In this document: in pieces, positions 45,321 through 54,938 of the stretch
How the letters are laid out: the number at the start of each line of letters is the position of its first letter
Numbering within the stretch: position 1 is the first letter of the stretch
Source of the DNA: Agrobacterium vitis
Lineage (GTDB): Bacteria; Pseudomonadota; Alphaproteobacteria; Rhizobiales; Rhizobiaceae
Assembly (NCBI RefSeq): GCF_013426735.1
Contig: NZ_AP023273.1
Location: 186,001-250,000 of the forward strand
Length of the DNA: 64,000 bases
Direction: 5' to 3'
The notes under the pieces: model-generated
The model's input: only the letters and a program-made list of their open reading frames with translations
Databases searched by the model: none
Told to the model about the DNA's origin: nothing
Program-made: the position numbers and the translations under genes

Positions 45321-46844
45321 ATGGAATGGCTTGAAACACTGCGTCGCAGTTTTCTCGACTGGGACGCGATGGCCGAAGTGCTGCCTGCCATGATTACGGT
45401 CGGCTTGAAAAATACCCTTATCCTCGCCTTCGCCTCCACCGTGATTGGCGTGGTGATTGGCATGATCCTCGCCATTATGGGTATTTCGCGCTCGCCGTGG
45501 CTGCGCATTCCGGCGCGGCTTTATACGGATATTTTTCGCGGTCTGCCTGCGATTGTGACGATTTTGTTGATCGGCCAGGGTTTTGCCCGCATTGCCCGCG
45601 AAATCTGGGGACCATCGCCCTATCCGCTTGGTATTCTGGCGCTGAGCCTGATTGCCGGTGCCTATATTGGCGAAATTTTTCGTTCCGGCATTCAAAGTGT
45701 CGATCGGGGCCAGTTGGAGGCCTGCCGGGCGTTGAGCATGAGCTATGGTCAGGGCATGCGGCTTATTATTGTGCCACAGGGCGTGCGCCGGGTGTTGCCG
45801 GCACTGGTCAATCAGTTCATCGGCAATGTGAAGGATTCCAGTCTCGTTTATTTTCTCGGTCTTTTGGCATCCGAGCGCGAAATTTTCCGCGTTGGGCAGG
45901 ATCAGGCTGTTGTCACGGGCAATCTCTCGCCGCTGTTGTTGGCGGGCATATTCTATCTGGTCATTACCGTGCCGCTGACCCATCTGGTCAACACCATCGA
46001 TACCCGGCTGCGGCTTGGGAAAAAGCCAGCTGCCGAAGCCATCAGCGGTCTTGCTGAAGTGAGCGAGTTGGAGAAGGCGGTGGATGGTGCAAATGCGCCT
46101 GTCAAGGAGATCACCTTTACAGGTGGCAGTCTGGATGTGCGCGAGCTGACCATGGCCTATGGCACGCTGGATGTGCTGAAGGGCGTTGATCTTACCGTTA
46201 AACCCGGCACGGTTACCTGCATTATTGGCCCATCCGGCTCTGGTAAATCGACGCTGCTGCGCTGCCTTAACCGGCTGGTGGAACCAAAAGGCGGCGATGT
46301 TCTGCTTGACGGCAGCAGCATTCTGGCGATGAAACCGGAAAAACTGCGCCGCAAGGTTGGCATGGTGTTCCAGCATTTCAACCTGTTTCCCGATCACTCG
46401 GCGCTCGACAACGTGATGCTGTCGCTGACCAAGATCAAAGGCATGTCGCGGCAGGAAGCCGAACGGATTGCGCTGGCACGATTGCGCGATGTTGGGCTGG
46501 AAAGCCGCAAACATCACCGCCCCGGCGGCCTCTCTGGCGGTCAACAGCAGCGGGTGGCCATTGCCCGGGCGCTGGCGATGGAGCCGGAGGTCATCCTGTT
46601 TGATGAAGTCACGTCGGCGCTTGATCCCGAATTGGTGAAAGGCGTGCTGAACCTGATGGCCGATCTGGGCGAGCGGGGCATGACCATGGTGGTCGTGACC
46701 CACGAAATGGGCTTTGCCCGCCGCGTCGCCGATCAGGTGATCTTTATGGATGAGGGCAAGGTGGTGGAAGCCGGTTCACCCGAGGCCATTTTTGACCATC
46801 CCCAAAGTGCGCGGTTGAAGCACTTTTTGGCGGAGGTTTTGTAA
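45321..46844 (+). CDS. ABC transporter permease-ATPase fusion, polar amino acid type
   Basis: This 507-residue protein joins two subunits that are usually separate. Residues about 15-230 are a HisMQ-type permease with five hydrophobic segments and the loop [24 protein letters not shown]. After a linker, residues about 258-505 are an ATPase of the GlnQ/HisP type with Walker [10 protein letters not shown] (303-311), signature LSGGQ (404-408) and Walker B ILFDE (Asp428, Glu429). The frame is continuous, so this is a true fusion rather than a sequencing artefact. Two such chains would make the whole importer with the upstream binding protein. Such fusions occur in some rhizobial uptake operons. 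Confidence 0.93.
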   Translation: MEWLETLRRSFLDWDAMAEVLPAMITVGLKNTLILAFASTVIGVVIGMILAIMGISRSPWLRIPARLYTDIFRGLPAIVTILLIGQGFARIAREIWGPSPYPLGILALSLIAGAYIGEIFRSGIQSVDRGQLEACRALSMSYGQGMRLIIVPQGVRRVLPALVNQFIGNVKDSSLVYFLGLLASEREIFRVGQDQAVVTGNLSPLLLAGIFYLVITVPLTHLVNTIDTRLRLGKKPAAEAISGLAEVSELEKAVDGANAPVKEITFTGGSLDVRELTMAYGTLDVLKGVDLTVKPGTVTCIIGPSGSGKSTLLRCLNRLVEPKGGDVLLDGSSILAMKPEKLRRKVGMVFQHFNLFPDHSALDNVMLSLTKIKGMSRQEAERIALARLRDVGLESRKHHRPGGLSGGQQQRVAIARALAMEPEVILFDEVTSALDPELVKGVLNLMADLGERGMTMVVVTHEMGFARRVADQVIFMDEGKVVEAGSPEAIFDHPQSARLKHFLAEVL

Positions 46845-46870
46845 GTGATAAATAGAAGGCAGAAACAAGC

Positions 46871-47875
46871 ATGAAAAAGCTCAGATGGGGCGTGCTGGGA
46901 GCCGCCAATATTGCCCTCAAGGCCGTTATCCCGGCCATTCAAGCGGGAGAAACCGGTGTTGTTGCGGCGATTGCTTCGCGCTCATTGGCTAGAGCGCAGA
47001 GTGTGGCGGCAGACCTTGGCATTGCCAAAGCCTATGGCAGCTATGAGGAATTGCTACGCGATCCCGATATTGATGCCATCTATAATCCGCTGCCCAACCA
47101 CCTGCATATGCCGATGACGCTGGCTGCCATCCGGCACGGCAAGCCGGTGCTGTGTGAAAAGCCGATTGCCCTGACGGCAGAGGAAGCAGAGCAGATTGCT
47201 TCAGCTTCCAGCGCTTCCGGTGTGCTGGTGGCAGAGGCCTTCATGGTGCGCCACCATCCGCAATGGCTGAAGGTGCGCGATCTGGTGAACGCTGGGCGGA
47301 TTGGCGAGGTGCGGAGCATCCAGACGATCTTCTCCTATTATCTCGATGATCCCGCCAATGTGCGAAACCAGAAAGATATTGGTGGCGGCGGACTTTATGA
47401 TGTCGGCTGCTACGCCATCAACACTGCCCGCTTTGTGTTTGATGGTGAGCCGGAGCGTGTGATTGGCCTGTTTGATCAGGATGAGACATTCCAGACAGAC
47501 AGGATGATGAGCGGCCTGGCGGAATTTTCAGCGGGTCGCCACCTCACGTTTACTTGCGCAACCCAGCTTTCCCTTTGCCAGAAGGTCACGGTGCTCGGCA
47601 CCAAAGGCCGCATCGAAATTGCCATTCCCTTCAATGCACCAACCGATGCGCCCACCACCATCACAATTGATGATGGCCGTGACCTGACCGGTGGCGGCTG
47701 TGAAGTGATCGAGATTAGCGCTGCCAATCAATATGGCCTGCAATGCGATGCTTTTGCCCGTGCGGTGCTGGCGGGCGAGCCTTTGTCATCCGGGCTAGGC
47801 GATGCCGTGGCCAATATGAAGGTCATCGATGCGTTTTTCCGCTCAAAGGCAAGCAATGGCTGGGAAAAGCCCTGA
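46871..47875 (+). CDS. Gfo/Idh/MocA-family oxidoreductase
   Basis: This 334-residue protein has the Rossmann start LRWGVLGAANIA (about residues 4-15), the CEKPIALTAEEAEQI motif (about 95-108) and GGGGLYDVGCYAINTARF, with the conserved region around the active-site Lys/His positions. It resembles the glucose-fructose oxidoreductase/dihydrodiol dehydrogenase branch by length and layout. It lies 26 bp after the transporter fusion in the LacI-controlled operon, so it acts on the imported compound. A sugar dehydrogenase beside an amino-acid transporter suggests a sugar-amino acid conjugate. Confidence 0.9.
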   Translation: MKKLRWGVLGAANIALKAVIPAIQAGETGVVAAIASRSLARAQSVAADLGIAKAYGSYEELLRDPDIDAIYNPLPNHLHMPMTLAAIRHGKPVLCEKPIALTAEEAEQIASASSASGVLVAEAFMVRHHPQWLKVRDLVNAGRIGEVRSIQTIFSYYLDDPANVRNQKDIGGGGLYDVGCYAINTARFVFDGEPERVIGLFDQDETFQTDRMMSGLAEFSAGRHLTFTCATQLSLCQKVTVLGTKGRIEIAIPFNAPTDAPTTITIDDGRDLTGGGCEVIEISAANQYGLQCDAFARAVLAGEPLSSGLGDAVANMKVIDAFFRSKASNGWEKP

Positions 47876-47915
47876 ACCAATTTAAATCCTGACGATTGAA
47901 GACTGAGAGAAAACC

Positions 47916-49037
47916 ATGTCGAAAAACAAGATATCAAGCGCTGTCATTATCGGCGGCGGCATTTTTGGAACGTCCACGGCGGTGCAGCTTGTCCGCAAGG
48001 GCGTCAATGTCACCCTGATCAATGACGGACCGGTTGGAAATGGCGCGTCCGGACGGTCCTTGTCCTGGCTTAACTCATCGCGGATGCGCTCAGATCCCTA
48101 CCACCGCCTGCGCATGGCGGGCATTGATCGTTACCGCACACTTGCTGAGCGCTTTCCAGGGGCCGATTGGCTGTCCTTCAAGGGTGGACTGACCTGGGAC
48201 GCCGACGACGCCAGCAATGAGATTGATGCCGCCTATGACCATGAGGTCAGGCTCGCCTATGATGCCGTTCATCTGGCCGCAGACGAGGTCAAGGCTGTGA
48301 CGCCTGGCGTCGATGCGGACGCGGTCACACCACAGGGCGCTATTTTCAACGCGGCCGAGGGTTGGGTGGATTTGCCTGCCCTGATCAAAATTCTCGTCGA
48401 TGAATTTAAGGAGCGCGGTGGCACGCTCGTCACAGATGCCGGGGCGGCCAGCGTGATAATTGAAAACGGTCGCGCCGTTGGTGCTCGCGCAGCAAACGGT
48501 GCGACCTATCCTGCTGATGCGGTCCTAGTGGCAACGGGACCGTCTGTTCCCAAAATGGCCGCTGATGCAGGCCAGAAAATTGACGACGGCACACCGATTT
48601 CGCTGTTGGTCACCACCAAGCCTCTCGGCCTTCCCTTGACAGCCGTGCTGAACAGCCCCCGCATCGCTATTCGTCCCGGCCCGAACAACACGTTCGCACT
48701 GGATTCGGCATGGTCCGAGGAAGAAGTCGGCACTTTATCCGATGGCAGCTATCAGGTGAAGCAGGAAACTCTTGATGGTCTGCTGGCGGAGGCCTCCAAG
48801 GTGCTGGAAGGCAATCCGAAGCTCGAACTGGCCAGCTATGGCGTCGGCCGCAAACCCATTCCCGGCGACGGTGAACCGGTCCTTGGCGAATTGGCGGCCA
48901 TTCCCGGCTACTTTGTTGCCTTCAGCCATAGCGGCGCAACGCTGGGCCTGATTGTCGGCGAACTTCTCGCCTATGAAATCGCCAGTGGCGAACGCCATCC
49001 GATGCTGGCCACGTTCCGGCCTGAGCGCTTCGCCTGA
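47916..49037 (+). CDS. FAD-dependent oxidoreductase of the DAO family
   Basis: This 373-residue flavoprotein begins with the FAD-binding dinucleotide fold AVIIGGGIFGTSTAVQL (GGGIFG at residues 13-18). It ends with the typical VAFSHSGATLGLIVGELLAYEI segment that closes over FAD. Members oxidise amines: D-amino acids, sarcosine, glycine or fructosyl-amino acids. The position at the end of the transporter/dehydrogenase operon suggests cleavage of the C-N bond of the imported substrate. A GC-rich hairpin follows the stop. The substrate is not determinable here. Confidence 0.9.
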   Translation: MSKNKISSAVIIGGGIFGTSTAVQLVRKGVNVTLINDGPVGNGASGRSLSWLNSSRMRSDPYHRLRMAGIDRYRTLAERFPGADWLSFKGGLTWDADDASNEIDAAYDHEVRLAYDAVHLAADEVKAVTPGVDADAVTPQGAIFNAAEGWVDLPALIKILVDEFKERGGTLVTDAGAASVIIENGRAVGARAANGATYPADAVLVATGPSVPKMAADAGQKIDDGTPISLLVTTKPLGLPLTAVLNSPRIAIRPGPNNTFALDSAWSEEEVGTLSDGSYQVKQETLDGLLAEASKVLEGNPKLELASYGVGRKPIPGDGEPVLGELAAIPGYFVAFSHSGATLGLIVGELLAYEIASGERHPMLATFRPERFA

Positions 49038-49048
49038 CGCGAACGTCA

Positions 49049-49072
49049 CGCCGCCGGTCCAAACCGGCGGCG
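49049..49072 (+). terminator. GC-rich hairpin after the FAD oxidoreductase gene
   Basis: CGCCGCCGGT (49049-49058) and ACCGGCGGCG (49063-49072) form a 10-bp perfect stem with a 4-nt loop, 12 bp past the stop. Only a short T-rich stretch (GTCTTTGG) follows. Confidence 0.65.
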
Positions 49073-49102
49073 GATGTCTTTGGCTGATTGTCTTACAGTC
49101 TG

Positions 49103-49283
49103 TTCAAGAATTGCTGTTGGCCTGGCGAAAATGGTGATTTCGAGAACCAGAACGCAGCGTACTTAATGTACGTGAGGACAAGCATTCCAGGAAAAGTGCG
49201 AAGCGGTTTTCCGTTTGGAAATGCGAATCAAGCAGGCAAGCGCAGAAATCGCCATTTGCAGACGGTCAGCGGCGATTATTGGA
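49103..49283. repeat. Composite intergenic palindromic element, including hairpin repeat copy C
   Basis: The outer arms (about 49103-49141 and 49244-49283) are imperfect inverted repeats sharing the AAATGG-GATTTC word. Inside lie CGTAC/GTACG (49158-49162, 49168-49172) and the small hairpin at 49190-49212: GGAAAA/TTTTCC, gt/gg mismatch, GC/GC and loop gaa. The layout resembles the intergenic mosaic elements common in rhizobial genomes. It separates the FAD gene from the convergent SDR gene. Confidence 0.55.
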
Positions 49284-49290
49284 TAGACTG

Positions 49291-50184
49291 TCAGCGCGTC
49301 ACATATTTGCGCCAGGGATGCGCTTCCTTGAAGCCGAGCATCTCGCGGGCCTTTCGGTTGGAAATCGGTGCCTCATTCTCACCCATCTCCCGTAGAACCG
49401 GCGTGTCGGGGCAATATTTGGCGAGAAATTCACGAGTCGGCAGATCGGCGGTGATCGTGTCGTTGACGGCATTGAACACCTGGAAACCGAGGCCGTCCTT
49501 TTCGATGCACAAATGGACGATTTCGCCGAGGTCGCGGGCGTCGATATAGCTCCAGGCATTGCGCTTGCGCGACATTGGGTTGTCGAGATAGCCAGGGAAA
49601 TTGGCATAGTCATGCGGCTCGATCACATTGCCAATCCGCAGCGCATAGATATCGGCCTTGTAACGCATGGCAAAAGCCCGGGCGGTCTTTTCATTGACCA
49701 CCTTGGACAGCCCGTAGCTGTCCATCGGGTCGCTGTCATAGTCTTCGTCAAGCGGAAAGCTATGGAAATCCTTGTCGCCTTCGGCAAAACAGACGCCATA
49801 GGTGGTTTCGCTCGACGCAATAATCACCTTGCGCACGCCAAGCTTCATGGCCGCCTCGATGACATTATAAGTGCCGACGACATTGGCCGAAAAGGTAGAA
49901 TTGTCAGGCTCGATCATCACCCGGGGAATGGCAGCGAAATGCACGACGGCGTCGGGCGCAGATGGCGGCGCGCCGTGGTCGTATCCATCAAAACCGAAAT
50001 GCGTCGTCAGCGCGTTGAACACCTGGCCGCTATCGGTGATATCGGTGATCAGCGTATTGACGCCAGGGCAGTCGAGCGGCTTCAGATCAAGGTTGAGGAT
50101 CGAATATCCCTTGGCTAGCAGATGCGGAACGGCATGGCGTCCAGCCTTGCCGGTGCCGCCCGTAAAGACGATACGCTTGTTCAT
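49291..50184 (-). CDS. NAD-dependent epimerase/dehydratase (extended SDR)
   Basis: This 297-residue protein has a glycine-rich FTGGTGKAGRHA start (residues 7-18), the DAVVHFAAIP motif and the catalytic tetrad residues Ser (IIASSETTYG) and YGLSK (Tyr/Lys near residue 167-171). This is the extended short-chain dehydrogenase layout used by sugar-nucleotide epimerases and uronate dehydrogenases. The length is short for UDP-sugar epimerases (about 330) and closer to uronate-dehydrogenase-like members. It is convergent to the FAD oxidoreductase gene and tandem with the hybrid kinase gene, with no clear operon partner. Confidence 0.87.
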   Translation of the reverse strand: MNKRIVFTGGTGKAGRHAVPHLLAKGYSILNLDLKPLDCPGVNTLITDITDSGQVFNALTTHFGFDGYDHGAPPSAPDAVVHFAAIPRVMIEPDNSTFSANVVGTYNVIEAAMKLGVRKVIIASSETTYGVCFAEGDKDFHSFPLDEDYDSDPMDSYGLSKVVNEKTARAFAMRYKADIYALRIGNVIEPHDYANFPGYLDNPMSRKRNAWSYIDARDLGEIVHLCIEKDGLGFQVFNAVNDTITADLPTREFLAKYCPDTPVLREMGENEAPISNRKAREMLGFKEAHPWRKYVTR

Positions 50185-50270
50185 AATCTCTCTCCCTTAT
50201 TTTCGGACGCGGATGTGTTCCACACAGATGTGTCAGGACAACGATCTCCCGGCGTTTTCGGCGCACACGT

Positions 50271-53200
50271 TTATGCGCTCGTCGCCGGCGCGGCAATGCA
50301 GGCCAGATGAACCGTGGAGACCAGTTGCTCGGCCCCATAGGGCTTGGTGAGCACACGAGCATCCGCTTCATCGCGCACGCAAGACGCATCACCCGTGGCA
50401 AAGACAATGCCTGCCGCTGGCCGGATCTGCCTTGTTCTTGCGGCAAGGTCCCGACCCGACATGCCCGGCAGGTTAACATCTGTCACCAGCACGTCAATCG
50501 CCAGGGTTTCAAGCGCGGCCATTGCCTGTTCCGCGCTGCCGACATCGATCACCACAAAACCGGCATCCTGAAGAATTTCCGCCGTATCCATCCGGATCAG
50601 CGCATCATCCTCAACCAATAGGACCGTCAGCGGCGCGGTTATGTCAGGTGCAGCCACAGCCGGTTTCGGATCAGTGATCCGGCCTGTCAGCCGTTGACGC
50701 TGATTGGCCAGAACATGCCGAAATTTTCGCGCCAGCGCCTCTTTCGTATAAGGCTTGGACAAAAGCTCTACGCCCGCATCCAGTTTGCCGCCATGCACGA
50801 TGGAATTCTCGGTATAGCCTGATGTGAACAGCACGGCGATATTGGGCAGGCGTTCGCGGGCCTTGCGGGCCAGTTCAGGGCTTTTCAGGGTACCCGGCAT
50901 GATGACATCGGTAAACAGGATGTCGATGGGAATACCGCTTTCGATCACGCTCAGCGCACTGCTGGCATCGACGGCCTTCAATACCCGGTAGCCAAGATCC
51001 GACAAGAGCGCCACGACCGTGTCGCGAACAGCCTCGTCGTCCTCCACCACCAGCACGGTCTCGCTGCCTCCGGTGATCGGCCCGGTATCGACGGCAATTT
51101 CCACGTCTTCGGCCTGCATGGCGCGCGGCAGATAAAGCCGGATTGTCGTTCCCTGGCCAATCTCCGAATAGATCTTCACATGGCCGCCCGATTGTTTGAC
51201 AAAGCCATAGACCATCGACAGGCCAAGGCCGGAGCCCTTACCTTCCGCCTTGGTCGAGAAAAACGGTTCGAATACCTTGTCGATGATCTCAGGCGCGATT
51301 CCCGACCCGGTATCGCTGACGGCCAGCATGACATATTGACCGGCGATGACCTCGTCATGCGCCATGGCGTAATCGTCATCCAGATGCACATTGGCAAGCT
51401 CGATGGTCAGCATGCCGACCCCATCCATGGCATCGCGGGCATTGATGGCCAGATTGAGAAGCGCGTTTTCGATCTGTGCCGGATCGATGAACGTATTCCA
51501 CAACTCTCCTGGAAACACTGTTTCGAGCTTGATCGCCTCACCGACGGCGCGCCGCAGCATGTCATCCATAGCCTGGATAAAGCGGCTGATATTGACGACC
51601 TTCGGCTCCAGCGCCTGACGCCGGCCAAAGGCCAGCAACTGGCTGGCAAGTTTTGAGCCGCGCGACACTCCGGCCATGGCATTGGCTACCCGGGTTTCAG
51701 CACGCTCATTGCCCGCCACATCTTTCGACAACAGTTGCAGATTGCCGGAAATTACCTGCAACAGATTGTTGAAATCATGGGCGACACCGCCGGTCAGCTT
51801 ACCAACCGTTTCCATTTTCTGCGCCTGCGCCAGCTTGGCCTCGGCTTGCCGCCGTTCGGCAATTTCCGCAACAACACGCGCTTCCAGCGTCTCATTCAGA
51901 TGGCGCAATTGCTCTTCCGCCTGCTCGCGGTAACGCATCTGCCGCGCCAAGGTCTCTGCCTGCTGTCGCAATGTCTCTTCGGCGGCGCGCTGGTGGGTGA
52001 TATCGGTGTGAACGCCGACCCATTCGATGATTTCACCCGCATTATCCAGAAGCGGCAGCGCCCGGATGGCAAACTGGCGCCAGACGCCATCGGCCCTCAG
52101 GACACGGTGCTCATGGATAAACATAGTTTTACTGTCAACCGCCGCCCGCCAGGCGCCAATGGTGGCGGTAACATCGTCCGGATGGACGGCATCGGACCAA
52201 CCATAGCCCTGGTATTCCGCCATGGACTGGCCGGTCAACGCCGACCAGCCGGCCTGTTCTCCCTCCATCCGGCCATCGCGGCCATTGGTCCACAACACCC
52301 CGTGAACGGCGTCCATGGCGGTGCGGAACCGGCGATTGCTGATGATCAGGGCCGCTTCGCGCCGCGCATGCTCCTGCATATCGATGCACAGGATATGAAC
52401 CCCCGGGATCGAGCCATCCGCCTCAACATGCGGGATATAGCGGATTTCCAGACGATGCTCCGCGCCGTTGCGCAGGAGGGTGGCTTGCGAGGTAAAGCTT
52501 TCACCCGCAAGGCCACGCTCAATAGAGGAGCGGCGGTTGGCATAGGACAAATCGCCAAGCAGTTCGCGCACATGACGCCCAACCACCCGCTCAGGCGCAA
52601 TGCCGAACCAGTCTTGATAGGTGGCATTGACGAAACGATAGATGTGATCCCGGTCAACATAGGAAATCAACATGGGCACGGCATCCGTAACCCGCCTCAA
52701 CTCCGCCTCGCGCTCAGCCAGCCGCCTCTCTACCGACAGACGCGCGCTGTTATCGACAATCGTACACATCACGCCACCGACCTTGGCGTCGGCATCGTAA
52801 ACCGGAGTATAGAAAAGATCGAGAAACAGTCTTTCCGGTCCCGACCGGCGATTCAGCACAATCGGCTGATCCCGATACACCACCGTTTCGCCCCTGAAAC
52901 CAGCCTCCAGAATACCACGGTTCCAATCCCAGACTTCCGGGAAGGCGGTGGCAACAGGCATGCCGAGCGCTATCGGGTGGCGATCCGCAGCAATGACACT
53001 ATAGGCATCGTTATAAATCATGATGTGGTCTTTTCCCCACATCAATACAGTCGCAACCGGTGAATTGACCACATTGGCGACCGTTGCCCGCAACTCTCCC
53101 GACCACGAACACACCGACCCGAGACTGGAATTGCGCCAATCCCGCCCCCGGATCAGATCGCCGCAATTGCCGCCACCTTTTGGCCATTCCACGTCTTGCA

Positions 53201-53381
53201 TGCCCATATCTTGCCCGCCTATGGGCGAGGCCGCGTTGCGCAGTCCGTCAAGAGCTGCGCACACCATGTCGTTTGCGTTGGCATAGGCGCCGGACGCAAG
53301 GCTGGCATGAATGAAACCCTCGAGTTCGGGGGTGAGCGAAACGTTACGCAGGGGGCGACTGATCATAGGATTTCGTGACAT
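50271..53381 (-). CDS. Hybrid sensor histidine kinase with N-terminal ParD-like ribbon-helix-helix, PAS domains and two receivers
   Basis: This 1036-residue protein has no membrane segment. Residues about 6-50 ([20 protein letters not shown], then a helix ending LDGLRN) match the ParD/CopG antitoxin-type fold. Three PAS-like units lie at about 90-215, 218-340 and 346-465. The kinase has its phosphoacceptor His535 in [11 protein letters not shown], an N box near 640, and the GSGLGLSM box near 716. Two receivers follow, with Asp825 (LFTDVIMPG) and Asp968 (LVTDVNLPG). The ParD-like start is in frame and preceded by no better ATG. There is no parE-like toxin gene beside it. The output is unknown. 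Confidence 0.92.
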   Translation of the reverse strand: MSRNPMISRPLRNVSLTPELEGFIHASLASGAYANANDMVCAALDGLRNAASPIGGQDMGMQDVEWPKGGGNCGDLIRGRDWRNSSLGSVCSWSGELRATVANVVNSPVATVLMWGKDHIMIYNDAYSVIAADRHPIALGMPVATAFPEVWDWNRGILEAGFRGETVVYRDQPIVLNRRSGPERLFLDLFYTPVYDADAKVGGVMCTIVDNSARLSVERRLAEREAELRRVTDAVPMLISYVDRDHIYRFVNATYQDWFGIAPERVVGRHVRELLGDLSYANRRSSIERGLAGESFTSQATLLRNGAEHRLEIRYIPHVEADGSIPGVHILCIDMQEHARREAALIISNRRFRTAMDAVHGVLWTNGRDGRMEGEQAGWSALTGQSMAEYQGYGWSDAVHPDDVTATIGAWRAAVDSKTMFIHEHRVLRADGVWRQFAIRALPLLDNAGEIIEWVGVHTDITHQRAAEETLRQQAETLARQMRYREQAEEQLRHLNETLEARVVAEIAERRQAEAKLAQAQKMETVGKLTGGVAHDFNNLLQVISGNLQLLSKDVAGNERAETRVANAMAGVSRGSKLASQLLAFGRRQALEPKVVNISRFIQAMDDMLRRAVGEAIKLETVFPGELWNTFIDPAQIENALLNLAINARDAMDGVGMLTIELANVHLDDDYAMAHDEVIAGQYVMLAVSDTGSGIAPEIIDKVFEPFFSTKAEGKGSGLGLSMVYGFVKQSGGHVKIYSEIGQGTTIRLYLPRAMQAEDVEIAVDTGPITGGSETVLVVEDDEAVRDTVVALLSDLGYRVLKAVDASSALSVIESGIPIDILFTDVIMPGTLKSPELARKARERLPNIAVLFTSGYTENSIVHGGKLDAGVELLSKPYTKEALARKFRHVLANQRQRLTGRITDPKPAVAAPDITAPLTVLLVEDDALIRMDTAEILQDAGFVVIDVGSAEQAMAALETLAIDVLVTDVNLPGMSGRDLAARTRQIRPAAGIVFATGDASCVRDEADARVLTKPYGAEQLVSTVHLACIAAPATSA

Positions 53382-53656
53382 GCTAAACTACCTCTGTCAA
53401 TCAATGTCGTCCCGCCTGTTCAGGCTTTTCTCATCTGTCGTAAAGGAGGAGGAAATTTTGCTGTCAGCCATGGTATTTTACCGCAAAACTTGCTTCGGTT
53501 TCAGGGAATTTTTGCCTTAGAATTTTCAGGCATTTTTTTTGCTCTTCCCCCGCGTCCGACATCGCCTTATGTAGTCGTCAGAGAACGTTGATAGCCCGGC
53601 ACTCGTTGATAGAAAGCAAGCAAGATGATCGCTCCAGCCCGCTGCGGTGTCGCATT

Positions 53657-54700
53657 TTGACCGCCCCCTTGCTTGCAACGCTCGGCTGGTCGGAGTTTTT
53701 TGCAGACCAGATCGGCCCGGATGAATCGACACTGACGCCTTGGCGTATCGCCTCCGTTCACCGCGCCCGGGTCGAAGCGATCCATGCTGGCGGACACGGT
53801 GATCTCGGACTGCCTCCACACAGCAATACCGCCGATTTCGCGGTGGGAGACTGGGTGCTTGCCAATCCGGCAACCGGGGAATTCGTCCGCAGGCTGGAGC
53901 GCAAGACCGTGTTGCAGCGGCGCACGGAAGGCCGCAACGGCCAACAGCTTGCTGCGGCCAATGTCGATACGCTGTTTATCGTCACGTCCTGCAATGCCGA
54001 TTTCAATCCGGCCCGGCTGGAGCGCTATCTGGTCATGGCCAACCAGTCCGGCGCCCATCCGGTACTGGTTTTGACCAAGGCCGATACGGTTGACGATGCT
54101 CAAAGGTTCGTCGATGAGGCAGCAGGGCTGCAACGCGACCTGCCCGTGGTCACGGTCAATGCTCGCGCCCCGGATGCCGCAGCAGCGCTTGCGCCCTGGT
54201 GCGGCATCGGCGAGACAGTCGCCCTTGTCGGCTCGTCGGGGGTTGGAAAATCGACGCTGGTCAACACATTAGCCGGTTTTAAAACGGGGGCCGATTTCGA
54301 AACGGGAACCGGTTCGGAAACGGGCCTGCCCCAGAAAACTGGCGGCATCCGCGAGCATGATGCCAAGGGACGTCATACAACGACGGCGCGATCTCTGCAT
54401 GCCATCAGCGGTGGCGGCTGGGTCATCGACACGCCGGGAATTCGTACGCTCTATGTCAGCGACGTGACGGATGGGCTCGATACCTTGTTCAGCGAAATTA
54501 CCGATCTTGCGCCGCAATGCCGTTTTCGCGACTGCACCCATGCCCATGAGCCCGGCTGCGCCGTGCAGGCGGCCATTGCCAAGGGCAAACTGGCACCTGA
54601 ACGCCTGGATCGCTGGCGTATCCTGCTGACGGAAAGCCGCAAGAGGACGCCGGTGACAACCGGGCCACGTGGCAATAAAATCCCGCGCAAAGGAAAATAA
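53657..54700 (+). CDS. rsgA: Small ribosomal subunit biogenesis GTPase RsgA
   Basis: This circularly permuted GTPase acts in late 30S assembly. It has an OB-fold N-terminus, the G4 motif TKAD before G1 (GSSGVGKST), then G2/G3 (GRHTTTAR, DTPGIR) and a C-terminal zinc knuckle (CRFRDCTHAHEPGC). The start is unclear: the frame is open from 53588 with TTG candidates at 53588, 53606 and 53657. I chose 53657, where MTAPLLATLGW begins family-like sequence. Between G1 and GGIREHDAKGRHTTT there are about 18 extra residues (FKTGADFETGTGSETG) encoded by a repeat-like DNA segment, which is unusual. Confidence 0.93.
   Translation: MTAPLLATLGWSEFFADQIGPDESTLTPWRIASVHRARVEAIHAGGHGDLGLPPHSNTADFAVGDWVLANPATGEFVRRLERKTVLQRRTEGRNGQQLAAANVDTLFIVTSCNADFNPARLERYLVMANQSGAHPVLVLTKADTVDDAQRFVDEAAGLQRDLPVVTVNARAPDAAAALAPWCGIGETVALVGSSGVGKSTLVNTLAGFKTGADFETGTGSETGLPQKTGGIREHDAKGRHTTTARSLHAISGGGWVIDTPGIRTLYVSDVTDGLDTLFSEITDLAPQCRFRDCTHAHEPGCAVQAAIAKGKLAPERLDRWRILLTESRKRTPVTTGPRGNKIPRKGK
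54298..54316. repeat. Small hairpin repeat, degenerate copy D inside rsgA
   Basis: CGAA (54298-54301) pairs with TTCG (54313-54316). Between them are an ac/gg mismatch, GG/CC and the loop gaa, the same build as the intergenic copies. It lies in the DNA that encodes the extra residues of RsgA, beside a second related dyad near 54273-54287. Confidence 0.5.
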
Positions 54701-54938
54701 GCCATTTCCGCGGTACCGGGAAATGCAGAAATGGTCTATTGGCCCGCTTAGACTAATCTCAGCATTGAAGTTCGCGACATTCATCGCCATATACAGCCCA
54801 TCGGGGTAAAATACCGACCATGACCGCCACACTGCCGGTCTCTCGGTCCAGACGCCCACATTCTCCCTCTTCAGAATGTCACAGATTTCAACCCACACTC
54901 TGGCGCTGCGCCGGAGCAAGCAAGATCGGACACCCATC

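Noticed and set aside
44436..46703. Long minus-strand ORF (755 codons) across the binding protein and permease-ATPase genes
   Set aside because: It spans the gap between two well-supported genes on the other strand, and its composition is typical of an antisense shadow in high-GC DNA.
50271..53381. A complete ParDE toxin-antitoxin pair at the hybrid kinase gene
   Set aside because: Only the ParD-like half is present, fused to the kinase; no ParE-like frame lies on either strand nearby.
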